DNA from: Tamarix chinensis
Lineage: Eukaryota > Streptophyta > Magnoliopsida > Caryophyllales > Tamaricaceae
NCBI GenBank assembly: GCA_030549775.1
Contig: CM060177.1
Coordinates: forward strand, 94,236,236 to 94,300,235
DNA length: 64,000 nucleotides
Reading direction: 5' to 3'
Under the pieces are notes generated by a model, which did not search any database, was not told the DNA's origin, and saw only the letters and a program-made list of their open reading frames with translations. Positions 50,101 through 60,117 of this stretch are shown here, piece by piece. How positions within the stretch are numbered: the stretch's first letter is position 1; every line of letters starts with the position of its first letter. Position numbers and translations under genes: made by a program.

Positions 50101-53100
50101 AAATTTAGGCAGACAACCTTTATGGATGAGAAATATATCGAGCCTTTCGTAGGATAAATTTTGGCAAGTATTTTGTTTTGCTTTAGTTCCTATTAGTTGT
50201 AGGGTGTTTGACAATCCGGCTACTATGATTCTGCTTGAAGGAGATCAATATTGGAGATACTGCTAAACTAATGAATGGAAATATTGATATAACCATAAAG
50301 TCACTTTCGTGTTTAATTTGCAAATGGTATACTTTTTTTTGTAATAAATTTTCTATGTATGAGAAATATTTTAATTCTATATAATTTTAATTTATATTTT
50401 TCTACTAGTGTTTAATTAATTAGTTACATTGTATATGTGAATTATTATTATTATTATTATTATCATCATCATCATCATTAAATTTTTATTTATAAATAAA
50501 TAAAGTTTCTATATATTCTAGTAAATAATTTGTAGTAAAATTTTGAATTAAGAATATTAAAAATATTAATAAGAAAATATTAAATTACAATAGAAATACA
50601 AATTGCCACTATATTTATAATTATAAACATACAATCTCACAAAAAATATGGTGGTGGAGATGGAGGGGGGTTGGTGGTGGTGAAGGTTGTGGAGGTGGAC
50701 CAGGTGGTGGATGTGATAAGGTGATATTGTGTATTTTTTTTAAATAATAAATTATTTATGATTATAAATAACTAAAATTTTCCTTAGTATTTTCTTTCTA
50801 CTAAACCAAACACAAGAAAGTATTTTCTAATAAAATATTTTACAAGAGTTTTTTCATGCAACCAAACGTAGAGGGAAAAAATTGATTCCCCATCTTAATT
50901 TTCTTTCCTTTCCCTTTCCACCCAATTTTCCACAAATCAAACAAAGCCTCAAGTCTTATGCAATCTCTTAATTTTAGTTTGGGTTCAGATTCAACTTTTC
51001 TTTCCAGCAATTCAAACTATTCTTAGAATCATTGACAGTTTGGTTTTCTCAGGTAATTTCTCATTTCTTATGCCATTTACCTTTTTTGGTAATTAATTAA
51101 TGATATCATTACCAAAATGCAGTCATTACAACAAGAAGCAATGAATCTCATCCTAATCAACTGCCATCAGGGGGAAGCCTGAGTGACAAGCATCAGCTTG
51201 TTACTACTTTATTTATGCCAGCGATCCAGCTGAGCTAGGTACTGCTGCATCCTCCTGTCCGTCACCCGGTTGTGGCAGATGAAGGTCTCCTGAATGATCT
51301 GCTTCACCAACAGCTCTGGTCTGTCCTCCTTTTGCTGAAAGACAACTGGATTTCTACTGTGCCAAATCTTGTATAAAGTCACATTGAAAACTGCTCTCCA
51401 GACTTCAGACCTCCTTTTATCTGACTGGGTGAGTCAAACCATCCATCTCAAACAAGTATCCTGCATAGTAAAGTAATGCGGCAATAACAACCAATTAAGC
51501 AAGCTCCTCCAAGTCTGGTTTGCCACTAAACATAGCACCGATAAATGGTTTATTCCTTCCTCTTCATTAAGAGAAACATCACAAGTGACTGCATTCAAGA
51601 TACCCCAGCTGTGGAGCTTAGTCTTCACTGCTAATTCACCTTGGCATGCTAACCAAGTTGTTATCTTCTGTCGAGGCATACCCTGGTGACACCATACTAG
51701 CTTGTACCAGGGAACTACAGGTGTTTTCCGCCTCATGAATTCATACATTGTGGAGACGTCATATTCCTGATTATCCCTAAAATGTTCCAGCTCACTCTCC
51801 CCTGCAACTCGAATCCTCAATATTACTTTCATCATCCATGATAAATCATCTTTGATGTATACTGTCCAAATATCAGCTCCATGTAAATACCATCCATGAA
51901 CCCACTTCGCCCAAAGGCTTTCTTTATTTCAGTGTAGCTTCCGGAGGTACTTACTCAGACAGGCATTATTCCAGGCTGCCAGTTGTCTAAAACCTAGCCC
52001 ACCCTCTCTTTTTTTCCCAGGTTCCAAATTTGACCACAAAAACTGCTATTTACTTTTTGTTTCCACAAGCATTTAGTCTTCCATCCATTATTTGCCGTTG
52101 GCGGCTCTGTAATTGTTAGTGTTAGTATTTTCATTAGTTTCTGGACTAGTTATCGTCAACCCACAACAAAGTCCTGTCTCCTATATTTCCAATCTCTATC
52201 CGGAGTGCTGCTTTATTGGCATAATCTAATTAGATGATTTTCTTAATCTTATATATCTTTTGCATAAAGGTTTGATCAGCTCATTAGTTTAATAAAGTTT
52301 CTTTTAATGCCACTTGATTTTGATGAGAATTGGTTTGTCCATTTTAATTTCAACATCACCTTTAGCAATAGTATTGATATACTATTTTATAACTTTGATT
52401 GTGCAATTAGTGATCGACACAGGTGAATATGAAAGAGGACGGCAGCACTAAGCGTTTAACAGTACCAGTAGCAAGAAATTTGGCAAGTTTATCACACCAA
52501 TTAGGAGCTAGTTTGGTTTTGATTAAAAAAAAAGTAATGTTTCACATAATTGATTATAATAAATAATTTTAGATTGATTAGAACTGTTTGGTTTTACTAC
52601 TAAATATTTATTAAAAAAATAATTATAAGATGAGAACCAGATATGAGCTACTTTTACTTTCTAATCAAAATCACCTATGAAAGAGGCGACAAATTATAGA
52701 AAAGTAGTTTATAACACCTTCTCAAGCAAAACTCGCACAGAACCTACTTCCTCATCTAGCCATTTTACATCCGCCACTCTGAAGCTTGCCCACCAAAACT
52801 CTCCTTCAATCTATCAATTTTGCATCTGCCACTTCCAAGCCTACTCCATCTACCAATTTCAGTGTCAACTGCATCAGTCAATCGAAGCAGCGGTGGTTGC
52901 ATTTCACCACAACGAATTTATGAGTCATTTGATTCAGATATGTATCTCTGATGCAGGAGCATACTTGGTACATGAGGAATTAGCTTATTTGATCATAGAG
53001 ACATTAAAAAGAGTGGATCCAAATAGCTTAAATCGGCTTAACAAGGGTGTAACATACATATGCACAAGGACGTCCATTAAGAGGGATTTAGCATTTCATT

Positions 53101-56100
53101 ATTGAAAGTTTAATGAGTCTCGTGTAAGGCACATGGCACATTGAAGCATAAAGAGGCCACACATACTAATAAGGCCTGTTATATTAGGACAAAGAAGTCA
53201 TTACTTTGTTTGTTTACTTAGTGATTAAGAAGCTTGTAAGATAGTTAGAAGTTTTATCTTTAAGGTGTGTTATAATCTTTTAAGTGTCATGTGATCTATT
53301 GTTATTTTATGTAGTTTTTGTTTTAATTTTTAGCTTTTCTTACTAGTCAGAAGAGTAAGCTTGAGGCACTGCAAACATGGTTATAAAAACCACTGTAATT
53401 CATGTTGGAATCAATATGACATGAATCAAGTTTAGTATACCAAAATCTTTGTTCTCTTTGTGAATTCTTTTATTATTCAATCTTTGTGAGGAAAAATTAA
53501 GAAACCCTATATTTTAATTCTCTGTGAGTTAAATAGTGTAGCTTGTGGGAGTTATTAATCACGTTTAACACATACAATACACACCATTCATCTATCATCA
53601 TCAAACCCTAATCATTGCATCTAATAAACCTTAAACCTAATCAGTTTGTTCTTCATTAATTACCCAAACTCTATTCAGTTTCTTCCACAACCGAACCATA
53701 AACATCCAGTTCTCATCCTTTCTAACCCACCCATGCATCAATCTCTTTTGTTTTGTAATGCTGCTCGTTCTGGGTGAATTAGTTTGGACGTTTCTAGATT
53801 CTGGGATTTTTTGGTTAGATCAGTACTTTGATTGGGAATTAAATATTGGATGTATTTCTGATCTTACCGGATGAATTGAATTGGAGGAGGTTGAGTTGAG
53901 ATCCTCTTTTGTTGGTGTTACCAGCTGAAATAGGAATGCACTCTGGGTATGTTATAGAGATGTGTATATATCATATATATAGTTACGTCAATTTATCATT
54001 CACGTTCGCACATCAAGTATCTAGCTCATGCAACTTAATTTTTTTCGCTAAAGTTGTGGCTAGTACTTTTGAGAGCATAGCGATTTGTTGGAGCATTAAC
54101 ATCTGTGCCTGCATAATTCCAGATGAAACTAGAATTCTGAGTCTTGATTGGTAAAAGGACGCCATTGTTGGCAGGTTACTTGACTAATGCTTACCTTTGC
54201 TGTGATTGTGATATAATCTGTCTGTCTAATTCTTAATAAAGGCTTCTAGTTTCTGGTTTAATGAATGTGAATGAACCATTTAATATTTATGTTGGTGGAT
54301 CTGATAATGAATGCCACTTGGTGCTTATGGGCATCTCATACTACCTGGCCAAAAAATAAGATAAGGTCTTGATTTATATTGGTGGTTCTGATGATGAAGG
54401 ACATTTAGAGCTTATGGGTGTTTGATACTACCTTTCCAAAAACAGATGTGATGAAAGTACTTAATGTGAGCAATTATTAGTAAATCATGTGGTGCTTATG
54501 CTGTTGTGTTGACTGAGATCTAGCTGATTTGTGGCTTGGATGTAAATCATGCGATGCTTGGGTTATGTTTATGGCTGATTGCATTTGGTGCTTTTCCCCC
54601 TCCTTGACTTAATCTCTTTCCTGGTGACGCTGACACTGATTTTTGCTGATCGTCATTGATTGCACCAGTGCTGTCATCGGTTATGAAGCTTAAGCCCATA
54701 TTGATGCAAGGATGTTTTTGACAGTTAGCTGTTGTGAATGTTTCATCTTGGTCCTGTGCCATTTTCTGTTTCAGTTGCAGAGGCAAATGTTCTTTTGGTA
54801 GTGCCATGGAACTTGGTTCAATGGCAACTGTAGAGGTTTCTCTGCACTCAGCTTTTCCTTCTAATGCAACAGTTTTGAGCTGCTGCCTTTCTTATAGCTT
54901 CAGAAGGCTGGGAAGGTGGCTGTTTTTCTAGCTGGCTCTATGTTTCTTCCAATTTCAGTTGTCCTAGTGCTGGCCTAGGAGTTTAGGAGTAGTGGATTAT
55001 TTTCTTTCTGGAGTTACTTCTGTATTGATCCTGTAGGTGATATATGAATTTTGTTTTAATTGCTTCTGTATTGATCTTGTTTTCATTGCTGGCCTAGGTG
55101 ATATATGTATTGATCCTGTAGGTGTTGATTTGCATTTTGTGATGGACTTTCTCTTCCTAACGTGTCTATAATTGAGCCTTCCATGCACATTGTTTTGTAG
55201 CGCAATTGTAGCTAGTTTCTTATTGAGTAAAGGGTTCTCATGCATCCGCTTTTTTAAGTACACTTGAGGTGCTTAAACCCTGGTGGAGGACTAAACCTAT
55301 AGAGTCATCATTTGTTTTTGTATTCTCCATTCTCCATATTATCCTTCCCCGTCCACTTCAAGGAAAATAAAATTAATTTATATTTAATGTTTAAAATTTT
55401 TCAGTCAAATACCAAGAACTATCATTTAATGTTTAGGCAAATAGTTTACATTTATTGGTCTCTTACATTTGTACTAATTTGACAGGTTATCTTGCTCCAT
55501 TCAAAGATATAAAATATCATCGATCTGCTTTTCGAGAGCCAACAGTCCACAAGGAAAATATGATGTCGAAACTATTTGTTTTTATGATATCTATCCTGAA
55601 TGTAAGAGTAGTTATTGGTTAATATAATTTTCTAATTTTTAATTGTAAATTGATTTTGTAAAAGTTGACTAGTGATTGTTCAGGATTTTATTTTTTTTGG
55701 TGTTCTAGAATATTTTAGGAAATTTCCGACCTTTTTTCTAGGTTTTTTAATTTCTTATAATTATTTAAATTTTGGGTAATTTTCTTATAGTTTTCTTATT
55801 TATTTTTTTTCTAACTTCTCATATTTTTTATATTTTTTCAAATTTCATACAATTAGAAAAACTAAAATGATAAAAAATGAAGATCGAAAACTAAAAAGTA
55901 CTCATGTAAGAAAATGAAAATCAAACAGTAATCAAATACAATAAGCAGATTTTTTAGTAATAATTACTTTTCTGAATAAAGAAAAAACGTACACTTATTT
56001 TCTCAATAAAGTAGTTCTTTACAAAAGCAATTTTCTAAAAGTAATTATTGAAAATAAGTCCAGCCAACCAAAGGCTAATTTAGTTTATCAATTTAATTTT

Positions 56101-59100
56101 AATAGTTTTAGTTTAAAATAATTTATGACATAATTATCATTACATTATCTTTGTGGGATGACCCGTACTTGCTGGAATCATTACGATTAAACCATTTAAA
56201 GTTTTACTAACAAAAGATATTAATGATAGAATGCCTAAACCTAATATTCTAGCGGTAAACTAGAAATGTCCACAAGGCAATGTAAATTTAGGATGAACTG
56301 TCTACTTTAAACTGCATGATTAAAGCAAGAAACAGCAACTATATTTCCAAGCATATATCGCCCACAATATGCTAATGACCATGCAGTGCAATTTATGCCA
56401 TGTCCAAAAATGATTAGATTCCCGCTTCAATGAAATGGAAGCAATATCAGCTTCCAGCCCTAATATGAAGCTAGTGATTTCAGTCGAGCAACTCACTTGG
56501 GTGGGGAGAGAGAAAGCTATACATCATAAATACATAATGGTTTTCTATTTCTTTCTGCAGACAGGTAGCCAAAACTGTGAGGAGGATGATCCATCAATAT
56601 TACAATTGATGGAGGAGATCATACTTCATAGACCTAAACAAGGAATGACTATGTCTTGCACATATTTTCACCACAACTATACATATATTTCACCACACAT
56701 CTACATATCTTTCACCCCTATTAAACATATTATTTTTACCAAAACTAAACATATCTTTCACCATGTAACTCAGTATCTTTTCCCACTAAAAAAAAATTAT
56801 TTTTCACCATTATTGACCTAAAATTTTTTAACATTCATCTATGCATATCTTTCGCCAGTCCAACAATCTTGTTCGTATCTTTCCCCAAAACTATACATAT
56901 ATTTCACCACGTATCGAATTTTCACCACCACTAAACATATCTGTCACTGTGATTTTTCACCATTATTTTCCTAAAATTTTTTAACATTCATCTATGCATA
57001 TCTTTCTCCAGTCCAACAATCTTGTTCGTATCTTTCCCCAAAACTATACATATATTTCACCACGTATCGAATTTTCACCACTACTAAACATATCTGTCAC
57101 TATAATTTTTCAACATTGACCTAATCATATATCACTAATCTTCTGCTTATCTTTTACTACAACTATGTATATATATATAGACACACACACACATCACCAC
57201 GAACCTAATAGTTTGTTTGGATTAAGGTAAACCAAGGTTAGGTTAAATGAGGTAGTAAACCTAGATTAGGTGAAGAGAGGTCAGTATTTTAAATTTTTGT
57301 TTAGGTATTTATTAGGTTAAGGTGAATAAGTCATAACATGAATTGAAGTATATAGCCAAGTTTTGTTAACAAATTAACATTATCCTCCTTTAACCACTAA
57401 TTCAAAATATTTTGGAGGTAAATGAATGTTAAAAGGAAGTAAATTTTTAACTTAAGTTCAAAAAAAAGATATCAAACAACGTTAACTTAAAAATTCACCT
57501 CCACTGACAACATTTAACCTCCATCCAACCAGACACACTGGTAGTATCATTTACCACTATTAATCATGTGTTTCACCATTATTTTTTTTAATTTCAACAT
57601 TGATCGAAGTTCCGTGGATATCTTCACAACAAACACACATATATAAGCATATTTTACCACTTTTAAGCACATTTTTAACCTCTATTTTTCAGAAATATTT
57701 TAACATTGATCTAAACATATATCACAAGTATTTTGTATTTTCAACACAACTACACATATATTTTACCACACATTCAAGTATCTTTCATCATTATCTTTAC
57801 TCAATTTTAATTATCCATGATCTTTCACCACTACTATATCAATATTTAACCATACATTTTTTTTAATCAAAACTATATCGATATGTTTCTCTCTATTTGT
57901 AGGGTAAACTATCTAAAATATTATGATATATTTTTTAATACTCCAAATTAAAAATAAATTATTTTAAAATTCAGAATAAAGAGAGGCATTCATGTCATGC
58001 AGTTGCATGGTTCAATACTCTAGATTAAAAAAAATTAGTTTAAGAGCCAAATTAAAAAGAGCTGCTGATGTCATGTGGTCGCACGGTATAAATTGGGCCT
58101 AAAAAAGCATGTCCACGTACCTCCCTCTATGATATCTCTAAACAAACAAAAAATAAAAGGAAAAACAACCACAAATACAAGAAAAGATAAAGATTACACA
58201 AAGGTGAAAGAGTCGGGATACTGCAACTGAAAAGCAAAAAGGCCAGAAAACAATCGAACCATGCAGATCACAAACATTTGGATAACTCGAGCAATTACTT
58301 GTATAATCTAGTTAATGCGACAATGATATTACAAGAGTGGGCTATATTCCTAAAAGGAAACAAAAAGATGTGCCACGTCAACCAGGCATATTATCCTGTA
58401 CCAGGATCCATATATTTTTAGAAACAATCCCCTAAAACAGGCACATTCATTATTCACACAAGTACTGTCGGGCTGGGCAAATTACCCGAGGGAGGGTTGC
58501 TAATAAAAAAATTAGCCAATGTTACAGCAACAAAAGGCTTCCAAAGTTTAAAATGACTACAATCTGAAGATAGATCACAGCAGCTACTCAAAATCATTAC
58601 GACATAAAATTCTGTTTTCCTTGCAGCCTAGCTCAATTTCTACTTCATTCAAATTGCCTCAATATAGCCTATTTTATTAATTTTTTAACTAATGTGAAAC
58701 TTGTAAGAGATGCAGAAAATTGGAATGGCATGATCCGACCAGGTCAAGAATTAGCGTAATAAATAAAGGTACATTAAAAGTCCATAGCTCAAAAACAATG
58801 AATGCAATTAGACATAAAAAGCAAGCTGCAATTCAAAATAATAATACATACCTCATAAATCTGACGAAAGACAGGCAAATAATTTAAGTCCTCGGATTCA
58901 CCCCAAGCCCTAATCATCTCCATAGCTCTAACCCTACACTCTCTCTCAGCTTCCGGGTTCTCAATCACCTTAATCATCTCATCCAATACTTTTTCCGACG
59001 CAATTTCCGAAAAGACCTTTTCGCAATTCATCGCACAAACTTCCAATAGCTCCAAACTCAAGTTCTGACTCTTCACATCTCCACCGACATTACTAATCTT

Positions 59101-59358
59101 CTTCTTGATCGCCCTCACTATCTCCGTACCACTCACCTCTTCGCCATTGATCAACGCGCAAATTCGTAAGTTTAGACCCCAATCTGGGGATTCTAGATTT
59201 GGAGATGTGGCTTGATCGACAAGTCTAGATTCTGGTGTTGGGGTTTGTAACAGATCTTTCATTTGGTTTACTTTTAGACTTACCATTCGTCCCATCTGTT
59301 CGCTGCTCGATTTTAGACGTTCACCGATTGATGCTAGTTTTGATTTGTCCATTTCCAA
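34728..59358 (-). CDS. TOL: TOM1-like (TOL) VHS-GAT protein, ESCRT ubiquitin receptor
   Basis: Three exons join in phase 0 with GT-AG borders: 59358-58852 (169 codons), 36008-35730 (93 codons) and 35195-34728 (155 codons plus stop), giving 417 aa. Exon 1 is a VHS domain ([60 protein letters not shown]). Exon 2 and the start of exon 3 form a GAT domain ([15 protein letters not shown], then [31 protein letters not shown]). The acidic, Ser/Gln-rich tail contains an imperfect repeat of [20 protein letters not shown] type. TOL proteins bind ubiquitinated plasma-membrane cargo and pass it to ESCRT for vacuolar degradation, replacing ESCRT-0 in plants. The length fits short TOLs of the TOL2 kind. 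The odd feature is a first intron of about 22.8 kb full of transposons. No lesion is seen in any exon. Confidence 0.88.
35730..36008 (-). CDS. TOL: TOL exon 2 (VHS-GAT linker and first GAT helix)
   Basis: Begins [14 protein letters not shown] after acceptor TTGACAG, contains a Pro-rich linker ([22 protein letters not shown]) and ends SEELNVAQ before donor GTAATT. It is 93 codons, phase 0 on both sides. Confidence 0.88.
36100..37093. other. Intronic sequence, nothing recognised
   Basis: AT-rich intron DNA next to exon 2. Short open frames here show no family features. Confidence 0.5.
37094..37229. mobile_element. MITE-like remnant
   Basis: GAGGTTCTGTTTGGTCTGTG then GAAAATTACAAG resembles the reverse complement of 50895-50952 (GAGGCTTTGTTTGATTTGTG, then GAAAATT). 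One end and part of the interior of a PIF/Harbinger-type MITE family may be present. The other end is lost at the LINE junction. Confidence 0.4.
37425..37751 (-). pseudogene. LINE ORF2 C-terminal zf-RVT region
   Basis: Reads [20 protein letters not shown], then [19 protein letters not shown] and FARNVW. This is the Cys/His zinc-binding region (C..C....H..F.C) at the end of plant LINE reverse transcriptases. It lies 3' of the RT domain of the same element, displaced by the gypsy insertion. Confidence 0.8.
38236..38605 (+). mobile_element. 5' LTR of the chromodomain gypsy element
   Basis: TGATAGGCCTTTGATT...GGTTCTTAACA, 370 bp. Compared by eye with 43194-43560 it differs by roughly 16 substitutions and several short gaps, about 95% identical. 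A GGTTTCCTTCAATAAAAG stretch near 38411 may hold the TATA/poly(A) signal. Confidence 0.88.
38610..38621 (+). other. Primer-binding site (tRNA-iMet)
   Basis: TGGTATCAGAGC, four bases after the 5' LTR. It matches the 3' end complement of plant initiator methionine tRNA. Confidence 0.85.
38646..39766 (+). pseudogene. Gag of the Reina-like element
   Basis: One reading frame starting [13 protein letters not shown], with a coiled N-terminus, then the capsid core ([64 protein letters not shown]) and a zinc knuckle [14 protein letters not shown] near 39708. In-frame stops occur at 39183, 39243 and 39504, and the same frame continues after each one. This indicates simple nonsense mutations of a formerly continuous gag-pol. 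Confidence 0.85.
39767..43165 (+). pseudogene. Pol of the Reina-like element (PR, RT, RNase H, INT, chromodomain)
   Basis: The protease site reads [12 protein letters not shown] at 39945-39980, where a DSGAT motif is expected, so it is mutated. RT follows ([38 protein letters not shown] near 40985). RNase H has [14 protein letters not shown] and ADALSR. The integrase zinc-binding region keeps H..H but has lost one Cys (AAFEVC). Next come [13 protein letters not shown] and [14 protein letters not shown]. The tail has [12 protein letters not shown] and a shifted chromodomain ([14 protein letters not shown]). A stop lies at 40200, a frame change near 40635, further stops at 40818, 41106 and 41211, and frame changes near 41350 and 42330. 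Inactive. Confidence 0.85.
43181..43190 (+). other. Polypurine tract
   Basis: GAGGGGGCAG directly upstream of the 3' LTR, the expected priming site for plus-strand synthesis. Confidence 0.75.
43194..43560 (+). mobile_element. 3' LTR of the chromodomain gypsy element
   Basis: TGATAGGCCTTTGATT...GGTTCTTAATA, 367 bp. The final CA is changed to TA. GTTTG target duplication follows. Confidence 0.88.
43737..44511 (+). mobile_element. Solo LTR (775 bp) inside the LINE
   Basis: TGATGCAAGAGCATCTCTAG...CCACATCA. Its first two thirds closely match 63358-64000, the 3' LTR of the gypsy fragment at the right end (shared CTCTCAATCTTCTTCTTCAA). Flanks CTACT (43732-43736) and CTAAC (44512-44516) look like a target duplication with one difference. 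No internal sequence, so it arose by LTR-LTR recombination. Confidence 0.75.
44555..45124 (-). pseudogene. LINE reverse transcriptase domain
   Basis: Two minus-strand frames give the palm motifs in order: [33 protein letters not shown] (catalytic Asp region), [20 protein letters not shown], then [18 protein letters not shown] with the FVDD catalytic pair near 44690. A frame change lies between them at about 44785. Typical of plant L1 RT, inactive here. Confidence 0.85.
45911..46640 (-). pseudogene. LINE apurinic endonuclease domain
   Basis: In changing frames the minus strand reads [39 protein letters not shown] and HVTFIYA, then [22 protein letters not shown]...ISNHS. This is the order of a plant L1 endonuclease, including the late SDH-like block (SNHS). 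Several stops. Confidence 0.8.
46860..48093 (-). pseudogene. LINE ORF1 remnant
   Basis: Starts [17 protein letters not shown] at 48093. Further on, an [10 protein letters not shown] segment and a zinc-knuckle-like [13 protein letters not shown] motif (about 47080-47130) can be read across frameshifts. This matches the DUF4283 plus CCHC layout of plant LINE ORF1. Confidence 0.65.
48094..49559. other. Intronic sequence, no confirmed gene
   Basis: A + frame around 48220-48451 is Ser/Leu-rich ([18 protein letters not shown]...) and has a transit-peptide flavour, but no conserved domain or splice context supports it. The rest is AT-rich. Confidence 0.4.
49570..49790 (-). pseudogene. ERECTA/ERL-like receptor kinase fragment
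   Basis: Reads [24 protein letters not shown], the start of the kinase domain with the glycine-rich loop as in ERECTA-family LRR receptor kinases. A +1 shift then continues as [10 protein letters not shown], where VAIK with the catalytic Lys is expected. An upstream piece ([20 protein letters not shown]) is unassigned. Only some 40 kinase residues remain, without LRRs or catalytic loop, so it is a dead gene fragment in TOL intron 1. Confidence 0.7.
49810..50270 (+). pseudogene. Unidentified coding-like fragment
   Basis: A + frame reads [20 protein letters not shown] then [20 protein letters not shown]. After a shift it continues [34 protein letters not shown] and GRQPLWMRN. The composition is protein-like over about 400 bp with one frame change and stops, so it looks like a degraded exon or transposon gene. 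I do not recognise the family. Confidence 0.35.
50441..50478. repeat. (ATT)n(ATC)n microsatellite
   Basis: A short run of ATT triplets followed by ATC triplets in the intron. Confidence 0.85.
50790..50955. mobile_element. MITE-like remnant
   Basis: The right edge, read as reverse complement, is GAGGCTTTGTTTGATTTGTG, like 37094. ACCAAACAC and CAACCAAACG words lie on the left. Ends of a Tourist-type family are suspected but not paired with confidence. Confidence 0.35.
51175..52060 (-). pseudogene. LINE 3' fragment (zf-RVT), second element
   Basis: Minus strand reads [40 protein letters not shown] and [11 protein letters not shown], then a Cys/His region ([18 protein letters not shown]) with the first Cys pair altered. 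This is the end of a plant LINE ORF2, distinct in sequence from the one at 37425. Only the 3' part is present. Confidence 0.75.
52061..55486. other. Intronic stretch, mostly unassigned
   Basis: An open + frame at 52677-53105 (142 codons) has no family features I can name. Sequence at 53380-53580 (TTATAAAAACCACTGTAATT, followed by a TTCTTTGTGAATTC-like block) has the look of a copia-type LTR promoter region, unconfirmed. A local repeat TGTATTGATCCTGTAGGTG lies at 55020 and 55108. Confidence 0.4.
54547..54890 (-). other. Open frame of unknown nature
   Basis: On the minus strand about 115 codons are open, reading [20 protein letters not shown], later [19 protein letters not shown] and ending [15 protein letters not shown]. 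Hydrophilic composition is plausible for an exon of a captured or decayed gene. There is no ATG in good context at the start and no recognised domain. It could also be chance. Confidence 0.25.
55487..55640 (+). pseudogene. Possible PIF/Harbinger transposase fragment
   Basis: The + strand reads [20 protein letters not shown] then a degraded [15 protein letters not shown]. This resembles the GYLAPY..RYH..F block and the following FN.RHS.LRNVIER block of plant Harbinger-type DDE endonucleases. An acceptor-like GACAG precedes it. Very short, so low confidence. Confidence 0.4.
55641..56640. other. Intronic AT-rich sequence
   Basis: Poly-T and AT-rich DNA. The end of one repeat-like unit (CCAACCAAAGGCTAATTTAG at 56065-56084) suggests an unpaired MITE edge. 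No gene. Confidence 0.4.
56640..57130. repeat. Degenerate minisatellite with a 153-bp tandem duplication
   Basis: Short words such as CATATCTTTCACC and ACTATACATATATTTCACCA recur throughout. Within them a longer unit starting CCTAAAATTTTTTAACATTC at 56817 is repeated from 56970, with only a few differences over about 140 bp. Confidence 0.8.
57209..57545. mobile_element. Possible MITE
   Basis: The left edge AGTTTGTTTGGATTAAGG and the right edge read inversely as AGTGTGTCTGGTTGGATGG are imperfect inverted ends of an AT-rich unit of about 340 bp. The interior contains GGTTAGGTTAAATG-type words in both orientations. No clear target duplication. Confidence 0.4.
57550..58788. other. Intronic sequence before TOL exon 1
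   Basis: Continuation of the CATATTTCACC-type low-complexity sequence to about 57890, then ordinary AT-rich intron DNA. No gene found. Confidence 0.5.
58852..59358 (-). CDS. TOL: TOL exon 1 (VHS domain)
   Basis: Begins [17 protein letters not shown] second ATG two codons later (MDKSKLAS) is an equally possible start. The VHS domain fills residues of about 8-168 and ends LPVFRQIYE before donor GTATGT. The GC content is higher than in the flanking intron. The region 59359-59520 upstream is the likely leader and core promoter, but no clear TATA box was seen. Confidence 0.88.
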
Positions 59359-59599
59359 GGTTTGAGGTAGGTATCGCTGTATTTTGAGCTATGATTTTGT
59401 TCAGATATTTTCAAATAGCGATGAGGGAGATGCAGGTTCGGCCTGATCCGAAGCGACTACTACTGTGAGGAAGAGATGAGGTCGTCAGGCGAAGGAGACG
59501 CGTGGGTAATTCTAAATTGCAGTTGATTTGAATGGGCCCTACATTTACATGTTGTTACTTTTCTAATGCTCCCCCCTCCCCCCCTCTCTAAAACTTATT

Positions 59600-60117
59600 T
59601 TCATAGTTTAATTTATTAACAGATTATTTAAATTTGTTTATTAAAATTAATTATTTATTTTATAAATTTTTTAAGTTAATAAATTTTTAAAATAAATAAT
59701 TATCTCAAATAGTTACTCTTAGTAAGTAACTCCACACAATGGCTAAATCAGATGAAATTAATGTATAAAAATAATAATTATTATAATTTATATAAGTAAA
59801 TACAATAATATGTATTAGTATAATTATTATAATTATACTTATTAATATTACTATGGTTATTATTAATGTTATCATTATGATTATTAACATTGATAATTAT
59901 AATAATTATTATTAATATTAACTGTTATAATTGTTAATATAATTATTCATATTATCAATATAACTTTCATAATTATAATTGATAACATAACTATTATAAT
60001 AAACTATTGTGATATTCATGAATATATTTATTAAAATTATACTTATTTAAATAGTTAATATTATTATAATAACTATTATTCTTATTATTGATATAATTAA
60101 TAATATTATTTATATTA
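59600..60117. repeat. AT-only low-complexity tract upstream of TOL
   Basis: About 500 bp of almost pure A and T with ATTATAATT-type words. Translations are poly-Ile. No gene. Confidence 0.8.

Larger units (their letters stand above)
36009..58851 (-). other. TOL intron 1, about 22.8 kb, transposon-filled
   Basis: The donor GTATGT follows ATTTATGAG at 58852 and the acceptor TTGACAG precedes exon 2 at 36008. Removing it joins LPVFRQIYE to NLKQRGLP in frame, the expected order in TOL proteins. It holds a LINE split by a gypsy element and a solo LTR, an ERECTA-like kinase fragment, a second LINE fragment, a possible Harbinger fragment, MITE-like units and a tandem repeat. None of these is in an exon. 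Confidence 0.85.

Noticed and set aside
52677..53105. 142-codon + frame
   Set aside because: No recognisable domain, no splice or promoter context, Ser/His-rich start. Kept only as a note in the stretch description.
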